Shown here: positions 26,987 to 36,643 of the stretch, one piece after another
Numbering within the stretch: the stretch's first letter is position 1
How the letters are laid out: the number at the start of each line of letters is the position of its first letter
Source: Cellulomonas shaoxiangyii
Lineage (GTDB): Bacteria > Actinomycetota > Actinomycetes > Actinomycetales > Cellulomonadaceae
Length of the DNA: 64,000 nucleotides
Assembly: GCF_004798685.1 (NCBI RefSeq)
Contig: NZ_CP039291.1
Location: 3,782,001 to 3,846,000 of the forward strand
Direction: 5' to 3'
Translations under genes and position numbers: made by a program
Notes under the pieces: model-generated
What the model was told of the DNA's origin: nothing
The model's database searches: none
The model's input: only the letters and a program-made list of their open reading frames with translations

Positions 26987-28650
26987 CAGCCGGCGCCGCC
27001 GGCGGCCGCCACGGGGTCGGCGGCAGCAGGCCCGCCGGACGAGGGCGACGCCGACGGGTGCGACGTCGACGCGTCCCGGTCGTCGGGGTCGACGACGTAG
27101 ACGTTCTTGATCTTCGTGCTCCCGCCCGTGAAGGGCCCCGTCCCGTGGTCGTGCACGTGCACGACCAGCTCGGACGCCGTCGGGTCCTCCTCGAGCGACT
27201 GCGCGAAGTCGCGCGACACCGCGGCGAGGTGGCGCAGCACGCCGGCGACGGCCCGCTCGGCCAGGTCCGCCCGCGCGGCGTCGTCCAGGCGGGCGTCGGC
27301 ACGCAGCTGCACGTGGATCGCCGGGCGCTGCTCGTGGTCCCCGACGTCGACGAGCGCAAGCTTGAACGACTCGATCGCCGCGGCGTGCGGGTTGTCGAGG
27401 TACAGGCCGTTCTCGACGTCGAGCGGGTACAGGTTGGCGCCCATGTAGGAGACGGTCGAGTCCTTGCGCCCGTACAGCAGCAGGAACGGCAGGCGCATCC
27501 GCTGGATCGCGAACGCCCGCTCGAAGCCGAACGCCAGGCGGTCGCGCGCGGGCTCGGGCAGGGCGGCGATGACGTCCTTCATCTCGTCGAACGTCACGAT
27601 CATCGCCTCGTCGCCGATGTCGTAGCGCAGCTTCGGGCTCATGATGTCGGCCGAGTTCAGCGTGACGAGCAGGCGCCCGTCGGCGGTCGTCTCGAGGTAC
27701 GTCTCGAGCGGGTTGTACTGGAAGATCATCGGCGTCCGGGCCTCGTCGGGTCCCAGCAGGGCCTGGCGCAGCGCACCGCCGCCGGCCAGCGTGCGGCGCA
27801 CCCACACCGACAGGTCGCTCTCCCCCGCCATGCCGATCGTCAGGTCGGACGCGCCGTAGCCGGAGTACACGCGCCCGAACCGGTCCTCGAGGTAGTCGCG
27901 CAGGCCCTCGGTCAGGGCCTCACCGCCCACGAACCCGTTGAGGTCGTAGGCGTCCCAGTCGAAGCCCTCGGCGTCGAGCCGGTCACGCAGGTGCTTGAGG
28001 AACGGCGGGTAGGCGCACACCAGGTACGTGTAGCCGGGGCCGAAGTGGCGCAGCGTGTCGACGATCTTGTCGAGCTCCGGCCCGGTGTTCTTCACCATCG
28101 CGATCCGCGACATGGCGATGCCCGTGTTCGTGCCCGTCGCCCACGCGCCCATCGAGAACGCGTTGACCGCGAACAGCCGGCGGGTGCCGAACAGCAGCGT
28201 CACGTACCCGGACACGTTCTTGTGCACGGTCGCCAGCTCGCGCTTCGACCGCATCCAGTTGTACGGCGTGCCCGACGAGCCGCTGGACTCGTCGACGACC
28301 GTGCCGACGGTCTCGATCAGGCCGCCCCAGCAGCGCTCCGCCTCGGCGTAGCGGTCGACGTAGCCGTGCTTGGACGTCGGCCGGTAGTTGGTCAGGTCCC
28401 ACCAGCGGAACCGGAAGCCGTCCTCCTCGACGTACCGCCGGTACGCCGGCACGTCCAGGTACGCGTGCTGGCAGATCATCCACGCGTTCAGGCGCGCGAA
28501 CCGCTCCATCGCCGGGTGGTAGTTCCGCGCCGTGAACCGCCACAGCGCCGGGTGCAGCCGGTACACGCGGTAGACGACGGTCACGAGCCAGGTGGCGAGG
28601 CGGAGGGCGGCCTGGCGCAGGACGCTCGTCCGGGGGGCGTCCGGGGTCAT
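26986..28650 (-). CDS. Phenylacetate-CoA ligase (PaaK)-like adenylate-forming enzyme
   Basis: A 554-residue member of the ANL superfamily. The P-loop DESSGSSGTPYNW is at about 120-132, the A5 motif VYSGYGASDLTIGMAGE near 265, and PKLRYDIGDEA near 345, with a PaaK-type C-terminal domain (MRLPFLLLYGRKDSTVSYMG). Such enzymes adenylate a carboxylic acid and load it onto CoA or a carrier. It carries an extra hydrophobic N-terminal segment (ALRLATWLVTVVYRVYRLHP), which may associate with the membrane. The ATG at 28650 follows TAGGGT by six bases and has no strong Shine-Dalgarno, so translation is probably leaderless. It is the first gene of a four-gene coupled operon; the acid substrate is not aromatic-specific by any motif I can see. 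Confidence 0.85.
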   Translation of the reverse strand: MTPDAPRTSVLRQAALRLATWLVTVVYRVYRLHPALWRFTARNYHPAMERFARLNAWMICQHAYLDVPAYRRYVEEDGFRFRWWDLTNYRPTSKHGYVDRYAEAERCWGGLIETVGTVVDESSGSSGTPYNWMRSKRELATVHKNVSGYVTLLFGTRRLFAVNAFSMGAWATGTNTGIAMSRIAMVKNTGPELDKIVDTLRHFGPGYTYLVCAYPPFLKHLRDRLDAEGFDWDAYDLNGFVGGEALTEGLRDYLEDRFGRVYSGYGASDLTIGMAGESDLSVWVRRTLAGGGALRQALLGPDEARTPMIFQYNPLETYLETTADGRLLVTLNSADIMSPKLRYDIGDEAMIVTFDEMKDVIAALPEPARDRLAFGFERAFAIQRMRLPFLLLYGRKDSTVSYMGANLYPLDVENGLYLDNPHAAAIESFKLALVDVGDHEQRPAIHVQLRADARLDDAARADLAERAVAGVLRHLAAVSRDFAQSLEEDPTASELVVHVHDHGTGPFTGGSTKIKNVYVVDPDDRDASTSHPSASPSSGGPAAADPVAAAGGAG

Positions 28651-28656
28651 CCACGG

Positions 28657-28714
28657 ACCCTAACAACGCCCCTGGTCAGCGAGCCGGAGGTTCACCCCGA
28701 CGGTGCACCGTCGG
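28657..28714 (-). promoter_or_regulatory. Leaderless promoter of the PaaK-like operon with an 18-bp palindrome
   Basis: On the minus strand TAGGGT (28662-28657) is a -10 box followed by exactly six bases and the ATG at 28650. About 35 bases further upstream is CCGACGGTGCACCGTCGG (28697-28714), a perfect 18-bp palindrome. It could be an operator for this promoter or the terminator hairpin of the zinc-ribbon gene that ends at 28727, or both. Confidence 0.5.
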
Positions 28715-28726
28715 CGCTCGGTGGCG

Positions 28727-28966
28727 TCAGCGGGCGTCCGGCAGCCACCGCAGGACGACGTGCCCGAACACCGACACCAGCGCCAGCGTCGACGCGGTGC
28801 CGCACTGCCCGCAGCTCGCCGTGTGGTTCACCCAGGCGACGTCGGGCAGGCGGTCGACGTCGGTGACGGTGAGGTCGATGGATCCGCACTCGGGGCACCG
28901 CAGACGCGCCTGCTCGTCGAAGGCGACATCGCGCCCCGGCACCGTTGCCGTTGACAGCTCGCTCAC
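28727..28966 (-). CDS. Small zinc-ribbon protein
   Basis: A 79-residue protein with two Cys pairs, CPECGS and CGQCG, about 30 residues apart, which would bind one Zn2+. The C-terminal tail is hydrophobic (STLALVSVFGHVVLRWLP). The GTG at 28966 is preceded by GGGAG at six bases. No signal peptide and no enzyme motif are visible. It is monocistronic, between the PaaK-like operon and a divergent ankyrin-repeat gene. Function unknown; zinc ribbons of this size often mediate nucleic-acid or protein contacts. Confidence 0.7.
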   Translation of the reverse strand: MSELSTATVPGRDVAFDEQARLRCPECGSIDLTVTDVDRLPDVAWVNHTASCGQCGTASTLALVSVFGHVVLRWLPDAR

Positions 28967-29093
28967 GTGTGCTCCCGGGATGGACGACGTCGGACGCCCG
29001 ATATTCTCCACCCGTTCGGGCCAACGCACGACACGACGGGTCCCCTTGCGCCCCGGCGCACGGCGCCCGCCCCACCGACGAGGCGAGGAGCGC

Positions 29094-30149
29094 ATGACCG
29101 ACCAGCGCGCGGCGCAGCTGCCGAAGGACGTCGAGACCCTGCTGGCGGCGGGCGACCTGGCGCGGCTCACGGCCGTCCTCGACACGTGCCCGCCCGACGC
29201 GCGCGGTGGGTACGCGCAGCAGACCGCCCTCGCCTTCGACGACTGCCCGGACGAGCTCGCCCGGTGGCTCGTGGCGCGCGGTGCGGACCTGCAGGCGCCG
29301 GACCGGTGGGGCAGCACGCCCCTGCACACCCGCGCACGCAGCCGGCGCGGGCGGATCGGCGTGCTGCTCGAGCTGGGCGCGGACGTGCACCACGACGCCG
29401 GCCGGCTCGGCACTCCCCTGCACGCCGCGGCGGCCGGCCGGAACGTCGAGCACGCCCGCCTGCTCCTCGCGCACGGCGCCGCGGTCGACGCGGTGGACGC
29501 CCACGGCCGCACGCCGCTCGAGGTGGCGCTGCACGACTGCCCGAACGTCGCGCTCGTGCCGGCGGCGGCCCTCGCCGAGGTGCTCCTCGACGCCGGGGCC
29601 CGGCCGACGCCCGCGGCCACCGCCTCGGTCGAGGAGATCGGCAGGCAGCTCGAGCGCTTCCGTGACCGGATCGCGCCGGGGCACCTCGCCCCGGCCGACG
29701 CCGCGCTGACGTCGCTCTACCGCCGATTCGCCGTGGCGCCCGTCCCGCGTCACCGCCGGCACGACGGCACGTCGCCGATCGCGGTGACGTCGACGCGCTG
29801 GCACGAGCAGCACGCCGAGCTGTGGGAGCTGCTGGTGCCGGCCGAGGGCGCGGCCACGACCGTCCAGGGGGAGGTCGTGCGGATCACGGGCCGGATCTCC
29901 CACGAGCTGACGGACAACGGCGGCGCCAACTGGGACGCGGACTTCCGCGCCATGGCACGCGCGCTCGCGGAGCACGTCGGCACGGGAGTGCCGCTGGACG
30001 CGCCGGACCTCGTGCGGGTCGGCGCGATCGTCGACGAGCTCGGGCTGTCGGCCTCCGGCGACACGGACCGCCTGGCCGAGCTCGCGGTGGCGTGGGTGCT
30101 GCGCAACCCGGAGCCCCGTCCGCTCGGGCGACCGGCGTACCGCAGGTAG
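29094..30149 (+). CDS. Ankyrin-repeat protein
   Basis: A cytosolic protein of 351 residues. About five ankyrin repeats occupy residues 10-175 (GSTPLHTRARSRRGRIGVLL, GTPLHAAAAGRNVEHARLLL, GRTPLEVALHDCPNVALVPA). The C-terminal half is a separate alpha-helical domain without recognised family motifs (RWHEQHAELWELLVPAEGAA, ISHELTDNGGANWDADF). ATG 29094 follows AGGCGAGGAGCGC, a strong ribosome-binding site. Ankyrin arrays mediate protein-protein binding. The gene is divergent from the zinc-ribbon gene. Possible functions include regulation of a partner enzyme, but nothing in the sequence identifies the partner. Confidence 0.85.
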   Translation: MTDQRAAQLPKDVETLLAAGDLARLTAVLDTCPPDARGGYAQQTALAFDDCPDELARWLVARGADLQAPDRWGSTPLHTRARSRRGRIGVLLELGADVHHDAGRLGTPLHAAAAGRNVEHARLLLAHGAAVDAVDAHGRTPLEVALHDCPNVALVPAAALAEVLLDAGARPTPAATASVEEIGRQLERFRDRIAPGHLAPADAALTSLYRRFAVAPVPRHRRHDGTSPIAVTSTRWHEQHAELWELLVPAEGAATTVQGEVVRITGRISHELTDNGGANWDADFRAMARALAEHVGTGVPLDAPDLVRVGAIVDELGLSASGDTDRLAELAVAWVLRNPEPRPLGRPAYRR

Positions 30150-30199
30150 CCGTCCCGGCCGCCGGCCGGATCGCACCCACGCGGGGGGCGGCACCGGCG

Positions 30200-30205
30200 T
30201 ACGGT
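30200..30205 (+). promoter_or_regulatory. -10 box of a leaderless promoter (GNAT gene)
   Basis: TACGGT lies exactly six bases upstream of the ATG at 30212, and there is no Shine-Dalgarno sequence in between. This is the spacing expected when transcription starts at the start codon. Confidence 0.55.
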
Positions 30206-30211
30206 GCCCGG

Positions 30212-30736
30212 ATGACCCGGGAACGACGCACCGCGCGCCTGGTGCTGCGCCAGTGGACCGAGGCCGATCTCGAGCCGTTCGCCCGGATGAACGCCGACCC
30301 CGAGGTGATGGAGTACTTCCCGGCCACGCTCACGCGGGAGGCGAGCGACGCGATGGTCGCCCGCGTCCGGGCGCACCTCGACGAGCACGACTGGGGTCTG
30401 TGGGCGCTGGAGGCCGACGGCCGCTTCGCCGGGTTCACCGGGCTGGCCCGGCCGGGCTGGGCGCCGTCCCTCGTGGAGGTCGGCTGGCGGCTGCCGCGGT
30501 GGGCGTGGGGCAGGGGCTACGCGACGGAGGCGGCGCGCGAGGCGCTGGCCGTCGGCTTCGGCGAGCTCGGCCTGACGGAGGTCGTCTCGGTCACCACCGT
30601 GTCGAACGAGCGCTCCCAGGCGGTCATGCGCCGGCTCGGCATGACGCGGGACCCGGCCGCGGACTTCGACCACCCCACGATCCCCGAGGGCCACCCCCTG
30701 CGCCGCCACGTCCTCTACCGGATCACCGCACCCTGA
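30212..30736 (+). CDS. GNAT-family N-acetyltransferase, RimJ/RimL type
   Basis: A 174-residue acetyl-CoA-dependent acetyltransferase of the Acetyltransf_3 group. RLVLRQWTEADLEPFARMN is the typical first strand and helix; VGWRLPRWAWGRGYATEAAR is the acetyl-CoA pyrophosphate loop; and SVTTVSNERSQAVMRRLGM is the C-terminal strand and helix. Relatives modify ribosomal protein N-termini, antibiotics or small amines, so the substrate is open. The ATG is assigned from the N-terminal family alignment and the -10 box six bases upstream (leaderless). It is convergent with the NhaP antiporter gene. Confidence 0.9.
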   Translation: MTRERRTARLVLRQWTEADLEPFARMNADPEVMEYFPATLTREASDAMVARVRAHLDEHDWGLWALEADGRFAGFTGLARPGWAPSLVEVGWRLPRWAWGRGYATEAAREALAVGFGELGLTEVVSVTTVSNERSQAVMRRLGMTRDPAADFDHPTIPEGHPLRRHVLYRITAP

Positions 30737-30887
30737 GGTCCGCGCGCCGGCGCCCGGCGGGTGCGGCCCTCCCGCTCGCACGGACGTCGACCGCGTTCAG
30801 TCCCGGGGTTCCCGGGACATGCGCCGGGCGCACCCACCCCGGCTCGGCCGTCGGGCCCGTCATCGCGAGCACGCGCGGGTCGTGCAC
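30723..30887 (-). CDS. Possible small ORF (54 codons), weak
   Basis: GTG at 30887 is preceded by GAGGAG with a six-base gap and opens VHDPRVLAMTGPTAEPGWVR. The frame runs to a stop at 30723, overlapping the end of the convergent GNAT gene. The first 35 codons have strongly G/C-ending codons and plausible composition, whereas the last part is Arg/Ala-rich like a shadow frame. No family is recognised. It lies 80 bases after the stop of the antiporter gene in the same direction. It may be only an intergenic open frame. Confidence 0.2.
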   Translation of the reverse strand: MHDPRVLAMTGPTAEPGWVRPAHVPGTPGLNAVDVRASGRAAPAGRRRADLRVR

Positions 30888-30967
30888 GGGGCTCTCCTCG
30901 TCCTCGGTGACGGCGAGACCGTAGCCGTGCGACGGCCCCGGCGGCCAGCCCTGCGCGCGGGCGGACC

Positions 30968-32260
30968 TCAGACCGGCGTGGTCGCGGGGTCCTCCCCCGC
31001 CACGCGGGCGTGGCGCTCGCGCCGGCGGTCCAGCGCGCGCATCACCGGGGTGGCGGCCGCCCCGTGGATCAGCACCGACGCGACCACCACGAGGGCCGCG
31101 ACGCCCCACAGCCGATCGGCGTCCGCGAACTCGCCCTCCTGCACGGCGTACGCCACGTAGAACAGCGACCCGACCCCCCGCACGCCGAAGAACGCGACCA
31201 CCGCACGCTCGCGCGGCCCGGTGCGACCGCCCCGCAGCGCCACCCACCCCGTGAGGGGCCGAACCACCAGCAGGAAGACCAGGGCGACGCCGAGCTCTGC
31301 CCAGCCGAGCCCGGAGAACACCCCCCGCACGAGCGCCCCGCCCAGCAGCACGATCACCGCCACCGTGAGCAGCCGCTCGATCTGCTCGACGAAGGCGTGC
31401 AGCACCTTGTGGTACTCGTGCTCGCGCTCCGTGCCGCGCAGCGCGACCGCGCACACGAACACCGCGACGAACCCGTACCCCTCGGCCATCTCCGCCCCGC
31501 CGTACGCGAGGAAGATCGCCGCGAGCGCGACGAAGCCCTGCGTGTGCTCGGTGATCCGCAGCCGCTCGGCGAACGAGGAGAAGAACAGGCGACCGAGCAG
31601 CCAGCCCACGAGGAAGCCGAGGGCGACCCCCACGCTCAGCCGCCACACGACGTCGAGCAGGACCCAGCGGCCGAGCCAGCCGCCCGGGGCGAGCCCCGAC
31701 AGGCTGACCGCGATCGCGGCGTAGGTGAAGGGGAACGCGAGCCCGTCGTTGAGGCCGGCCTCCGAGGTCAGCGCGAAGCGTGCCTCGTCGTCCTGCGTCC
31801 CGGGCTCGTCCACCGGCTCGGTGACCTGGACCTCCGTCGCCAGCACCGGGTCCGTCGGCGCCAGCGCCGCCGCCAGCAGCATGGCGCTCGCGACACCGAG
31901 GCCGAGGACCGCCCACCCGAGCACTCCGACGGCGACCATCGACAGCGGCATGGTGATGGCGAGCAGGCGCCAGGTCGTGCCCCACGACCGCCACGAGAAC
32001 GGACGGTTGATCGCGAGACCGGCGCCCATCAGCGAGACGATCACGCACACCTCGGTGAGGTGGAGCGCGATGTCCGGGTGCTCCGTCGGGCTGGGGTCCG
32101 GCAGCTGCGGGAGCAGCCAGAACCCCAGCGCCCCCATCGCCAGGAACACGGCCGGCATCGACACCGGCGCCCGGCGCAGCAGACGCGGCAGCACGGCCGC
32201 GGCGAGGGTGGCCACGCCGACGGCGAGGAAGATCGCGGCTGGGCCGTCGACGGGGAACAC
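30968..32260 (-). CDS. Na+/H+ antiporter, CPA1/NhaP type
   Basis: A membrane exchanger of 430 residues with about twelve hydrophobic helices. [20 protein letters not shown] is the first helix; [17 protein letters not shown] carries the conserved TDP motif in helix five; [20 protein letters not shown] carries the ND residues essential for cation exchange in CPA1 proteins; [15 protein letters not shown] is also typical. The start is placed at GTG 32260 because the family begins there, no ribosome-binding site exists and TACCGT lies six bases upstream. The long in-frame extension toward 32422 is Arg/Pro-rich and not membrane-like. It probably expels Na+ in exchange for protons. No regulatory RCK domain is present. 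Confidence 0.9.
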   Translation of the reverse strand: MFPVDGPAAIFLAVGVATLAAAVLPRLLRRAPVSMPAVFLAMGALGFWLLPQLPDPSPTEHPDIALHLTEVCVIVSLMGAGLAINRPFSWRSWGTTWRLLAITMPLSMVAVGVLGWAVLGLGVASAMLLAAALAPTDPVLATEVQVTEPVDEPGTQDDEARFALTSEAGLNDGLAFPFTYAAIAVSLSGLAPGGWLGRWVLLDVVWRLSVGVALGFLVGWLLGRLFFSSFAERLRITEHTQGFVALAAIFLAYGGAEMAEGYGFVAVFVCAVALRGTEREHEYHKVLHAFVEQIERLLTVAVIVLLGGALVRGVFSGLGWAELGVALVFLLVVRPLTGWVALRGGRTGPRERAVVAFFGVRGVGSLFYVAYAVQEGEFADADRLWGVAALVVVASVLIHGAAATPVMRALDRRRERHARVAGEDPATTPV

Positions 32261-32266
32261 CTGCAC

Positions 32267-32272
32267 ACGGTA
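32267..32272 (-). promoter_or_regulatory. -10 box of a leaderless promoter (NhaP gene)
   Basis: TACCGT on the minus strand (32272-32267) is followed by GTGCAG and then the GTG start at 32260. The six-base spacing equals that of the other leaderless genes in this window. Confidence 0.5.
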
Positions 32273-32395
32273 TGGGCGGATTCGGCAGCGGGCGCGCCGA
32301 CCGCCTACGGGGGTGGCGCGGCACCGTCGCGGGGACTGCGCGGCCGGTCTGGACGCCCCCGACGCGCCGGGACGCCCGAAATCTGCGGAAACTGT

Positions 32396-33928
<1,533 letters not shown>

Positions 33929-33961
33929 CCTGCTCCACCTGACCGGCTCCCCGCCGGCCAC

Positions 33962-34000
33962 GACGACGGCGCCGCACCGACCGGGTGCGGCGCCGTCGTC
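33962..34000 (+). terminator. Xylanase gene terminator
   Basis: GACGACGGCGCCGCACC (33962-33978) pairs perfectly with GGTGCGGCGCCGTCGTC (33984-34000), a 17-bp stem with loop GACCG, 34 bases beyond the xylanase stop. Confidence 0.75.
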
Positions 34001-34058
34001 ACGTCTGCCCGGGGACGGCTACCGGTGGGCCGCCCGGAACGCGCCGGCCGACGCCTCG

Positions 34059-34064
34059 TACGAT
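34059..34064 (+). promoter_or_regulatory. -10 box of a leaderless promoter (pseudouridine synthase)
   Basis: TACGAT lies six bases before the GTG start at 34071, with no ribosome-binding site between them. Confidence 0.6.
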
Positions 34065-34070
34065 CGACCG

Positions 34071-35048
34071 GTGCCACCGCGCTCCCCGCTCCCGGCACGC
34101 CACGGGCTCGCGGCCGCCCACCTGTGCACCCCGCCCCGCGTCCGCGCGACCCCCGACCCGTGGCCGACGATGGGCGCGTGGCTGCGCGGCCGCCTCCGGG
34201 ACGGCGTCGACGTGGCGGGGATGCTCGCGCAGGGCCGCTTCGTCGACGAGGACGGCCGCGCGCTGCGCGACGACGACCCGTACGCGCCCGCCCGGCACGT
34301 GTGGTTCCACCGCGACCTGCGCGACGAGCCGGTGGTGCCGGGCGAGATCCACGTGGTGCACCGCGACGAGCGCCTCGTCGTCGTCGACAAGCCCCCGTTC
34401 CTGTCGACGATCCCCCGGGGTCGGCACGTGGTGCAGAGCGTCGTGGTCCGCCTGCGCGCCGAGCTGGACCTGCCGGAGCTCTCGCCGCTGCACCGGCTCG
34501 ACCGCGTGACGTCGGGGCTGCTCCTGCTCGCGACCGAGCAGCGCTGGCGCGGCGCCTACCAGACGGCGTTCGAGCGCCGGGCGGTGGACAAGACGTACCG
34601 GGCGCTCGCGCCGCTGCGCGCCGACCTCGCCCTGCCGACGGTCGTGCGCGACCACATCCACAAGGAGCGCGGCACCCCACGTGCCGAGGTGGTGCCCGGT
34701 GCACCCGTCAACGCGGAGACGCGCGTCGAGCTGGAGCGGGAGGCCGACGGCCGCGGGGTGTACCGGCTGACGCCGCGCACCGGGCGCACCCACCAGCTGC
34801 GGGTCCACCTGGACGGCCTCGGCATCCCGATCGTCGGCGACCCGCTGTACCCGGTGGTGCGGGACGTCGCCGTGGACGACTTCCGCGACCCGCTGCAGCT
34901 CCTGGCCGCCGAGGTCGCGTTCACCGACCCGGTCGACGGGCGGCGCCGGCGCTTCCGCAGCGTGCGGTCGCTGCCGCTGCCGGCGGAGGACGGCGCACCC
35001 AGGGATGCGGAGCGGGCCCCGCGCTCGCGCAGATCGCCCCCACCCTGA
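34071..35048 (+). CDS. RluA-family pseudouridine synthase
   Basis: A 325-residue RNA-modifying enzyme that isomerises uridine to pseudouridine in rRNA or tRNA. HRLDRVTSGLLLLA near residue 145 contains the catalytic Asp of the RluA motif HRLDxxTSG. VHRDERLVVVDKPPFLSTIP and GRTHQLRVHLDGLGIPIVGD are the other two conserved segments. A longer N-terminal part (1-95) precedes the catalytic domain, as in the RluA-like subgroup found in actinobacteria. The GTG start is supported by the -10 box six bases upstream. No S4 domain is seen. The target position cannot be assigned. Confidence 0.92.
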   Translation: MPPRSPLPARHGLAAAHLCTPPRVRATPDPWPTMGAWLRGRLRDGVDVAGMLAQGRFVDEDGRALRDDDPYAPARHVWFHRDLRDEPVVPGEIHVVHRDERLVVVDKPPFLSTIPRGRHVVQSVVVRLRAELDLPELSPLHRLDRVTSGLLLLATEQRWRGAYQTAFERRAVDKTYRALAPLRADLALPTVVRDHIHKERGTPRAEVVPGAPVNAETRVELEREADGRGVYRLTPRTGRTHQLRVHLDGLGIPIVGDPLYPVVRDVAVDDFRDPLQLLAAEVAFTDPVDGRRRRFRSVRSLPLPAEDGAPRDAERAPRSRRSPPP

Positions 35049-35050
35049 CC

Positions 35051-35079
35051 TTGGCGCGCCCGCGGGCAGCCGCCAGAGT
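35051..35079 (+). promoter_or_regulatory. Promoter of the flavin oxidoreductase gene (leaderless)
   Basis: TTGGCG (35051-35056) and CAGAGT (35074-35079) are separated by 17 bases, and the ATG at 35086 follows six bases after the -10 box. The promoter lies in the 37-base gap after the pseudouridine synthase gene. It is the one leaderless site here with a convincing -35 element. Confidence 0.55.
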
Positions 35080-35085
35080 GGTGAC

Positions 35086-36423
35086 ATGCCCACGCGCGCA
35101 CCGCTGCCCGCCACGTTCGAGGGCGACGTCCTCCTCCCGGACTCCCCCGGGTACGACGCCGCGCGCGCCGTCTGGAACGGCGCCGTCGACCGCCGCCCCG
35201 CGTACGTCGTCCGGTGCGCCGGCACCGACGACGTGCGCACCGCGGTCCGGGTCGCGCGCGAGCTCGGGCTGCCGCTCGGCGTCCTGTGCGGCGGCCACAG
35301 CGCGGCGGGGTGGGCGGTGCCCGACGGTGGGCTCATGATCGACCTGTCCCGGATGCGTGGGGTCGTCGTCGACCCGGGGGCGCGCACCGCGCAGGTGCAG
35401 GGCGGGGCGCTGCTGGGGTCGCTCGACGCGGCCACGCAGCCGTACGGGCTCGGGACGACCGCCGGGATCGTGTCGCACACCGGCATCGGCGGGCTGGCGC
35501 TCGGCGGGGGCGTCGGCTGGCTCGCCCGGCAGCTCGGCCTGACCTGTGACAACGTGCTCGGCTACGAGGTCGTCACCGCCGAGGGCGGGCTGGTCCGCGC
35601 GACGGCCGCCGAGAACCCCGACCTGTTCTGGGGGCTGCGCGGCGGCGGGGGCAACTTCGGCGTCGTCACGCGGTTCGACCTCGCCCTGCACGACGTCGGC
35701 ACGCAGGCGCTCACGGCCGAGGTCGACCTCGACCCGGCCGGCGGGCTCGACGCGCTGCGGACATGGCTTGCCCTCGCGCAGGACGCACCGCGGCGCGCGA
35801 CCGTCGTCGCGGACGTGCGCGCCGGCGGACCGCTCACGCTCGGGTTCGTCTGGGTCGGAGCACCCGACGAGGCCGGGCCGCTCGTCGCGCGGCTCGACGC
35901 GCTCGGCACGCCCCTGGCCCGGCGCGTCACGCCGATGAGCTACCTCGACCTGCAGCGCCGGTCCGACGCCGCCACGGCCCACGGCTCCCGGCGCTACGCG
36001 AAGAGCCACTACGTCCGCGAGCTGCCCGACGCCGCGCTGGAGGCGTTCCTCGCCCACGCGGAGGCGGACGTGGGAGGGGCGGACCTCGTCGCCTACGGCG
36101 GCGCGATCGCGGACGTCGCCCCGGACGCGACGGCGTTCGCGCACCGCGACGCGTGGTTCGAGTACGGCGTCGGCGCCGCGTGGGACGACCCGGCCGACGA
36201 CGAGCGCCGTGCCGCGACGTGCCGGCGGCTCGCCGCGTCGATCGAGCCGTGGAGCGTGGGCGTGTACGTCAACGCGCTCGGGGCCGAGGGCGCCGCGCGC
36301 GTGCAGCGCGCGTACGGGGCCGCCACCTACGCGCGGCTCCAGCAGGTCAAGTCGGCCTGGGACCCGGACAACGTCTTCCGGCTGAACCAGAACGTCCCGC
36401 CGGCCGAGGCGTCCGCGACCTGA
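35086..36423 (+). CDS. FAD-linked oxidoreductase, berberine-bridge-enzyme type
   Basis: A 445-residue flavoprotein. The N-terminal PP-loop FAD-binding domain is clear: LGVLCGGHSAAGWAVPDGGL contains the His normally joined covalently to FAD, with HTGIGGLALGGGVGWLARQL and GGGGNFGVVTRFDLAL further on. The BBE C-terminal motif is present near the end (VQRAYGAATYARLQQVKSAW then DPDNVFRLNQNV). These enzymes oxidise alcohols, sugars or secondary metabolites with O2. No signal peptide is seen. The second attachment site, a Cys in a GxC motif about 60 residues later, is not evident, so FAD may be singly linked. The substrate is open; a sugar oxidase would fit the surroundings. Confidence 0.9.
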   Translation: MPTRAPLPATFEGDVLLPDSPGYDAARAVWNGAVDRRPAYVVRCAGTDDVRTAVRVARELGLPLGVLCGGHSAAGWAVPDGGLMIDLSRMRGVVVDPGARTAQVQGGALLGSLDAATQPYGLGTTAGIVSHTGIGGLALGGGVGWLARQLGLTCDNVLGYEVVTAEGGLVRATAAENPDLFWGLRGGGGNFGVVTRFDLALHDVGTQALTAEVDLDPAGGLDALRTWLALAQDAPRRATVVADVRAGGPLTLGFVWVGAPDEAGPLVARLDALGTPLARRVTPMSYLDLQRRSDAATAHGSRRYAKSHYVRELPDAALEAFLAHAEADVGGADLVAYGGAIADVAPDATAFAHRDAWFEYGVGAAWDDPADDERRAATCRRLAASIEPWSVGVYVNALGAEGAARVQRAYGAATYARLQQVKSAWDPDNVFRLNQNVPPAEASAT

Positions 36424-36448
36424 CGCCGGCCGTTCGCGACGTTGCCTA

Positions 36449-36519
36449 ATCGTTTGCACGGGTCACACCGGGCGTGACGCGTGCCACAGTGAGCGGGTCT
36501 TCCATTGTGAGCGCTCACA
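36449..36519. promoter_or_regulatory. LacI-type operators upstream of the GH43-GH5 genes
   Basis: TGTGAGCGCTCACA (36506-36519) is a perfect 14-bp palindrome and, with its flanks (ATTGTGAGCGCTCACAG), closely matches the ideal lac operator. About 50 bases upstream CCTAATCGTTTGCA (around 36445-36459) has the A-A-N-C-G-N-T-T core common to LacI-family sites. The perfect site is about 40 bases before the original ATG of GH43 and would cover the transcription start. A LacI-family sugar-responsive repressor encoded elsewhere is inferred. Confidence 0.75.
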
Positions 36520-36560
36520 GCCCCCCGGGGCACGAGCCTCCCCGGCAGCAGGAGACCGTG

Positions 36561-36643
36561 ATGCGCGACGACGACGACGTCCAGCGAGGGTCCGCCCCCT
36601 CCCCCGAGCGCGCGCACGGCGGCGCTGGGCAGCCCTCTGCCTC
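36561..36643 (+). other. Displaced 5' end of the GH43 gene (frameshifted signal-peptide start)
   Basis: ATG 36561 follows GCAGGAGACCGTG, a good ribosome-binding site, and reads MRDDDDVQRGSAPSPERA before running into a stop at 36648. A one-base shift near 36612-36616 joins it to the downstream frame, which there reads RARRRWAALCLVLTMTVLGG, a typical Arg-rich n-region and signal-peptide core. So the native gene probably began at 36561 and one base is missing, either in the strain or in the assembly. Confidence 0.6.
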
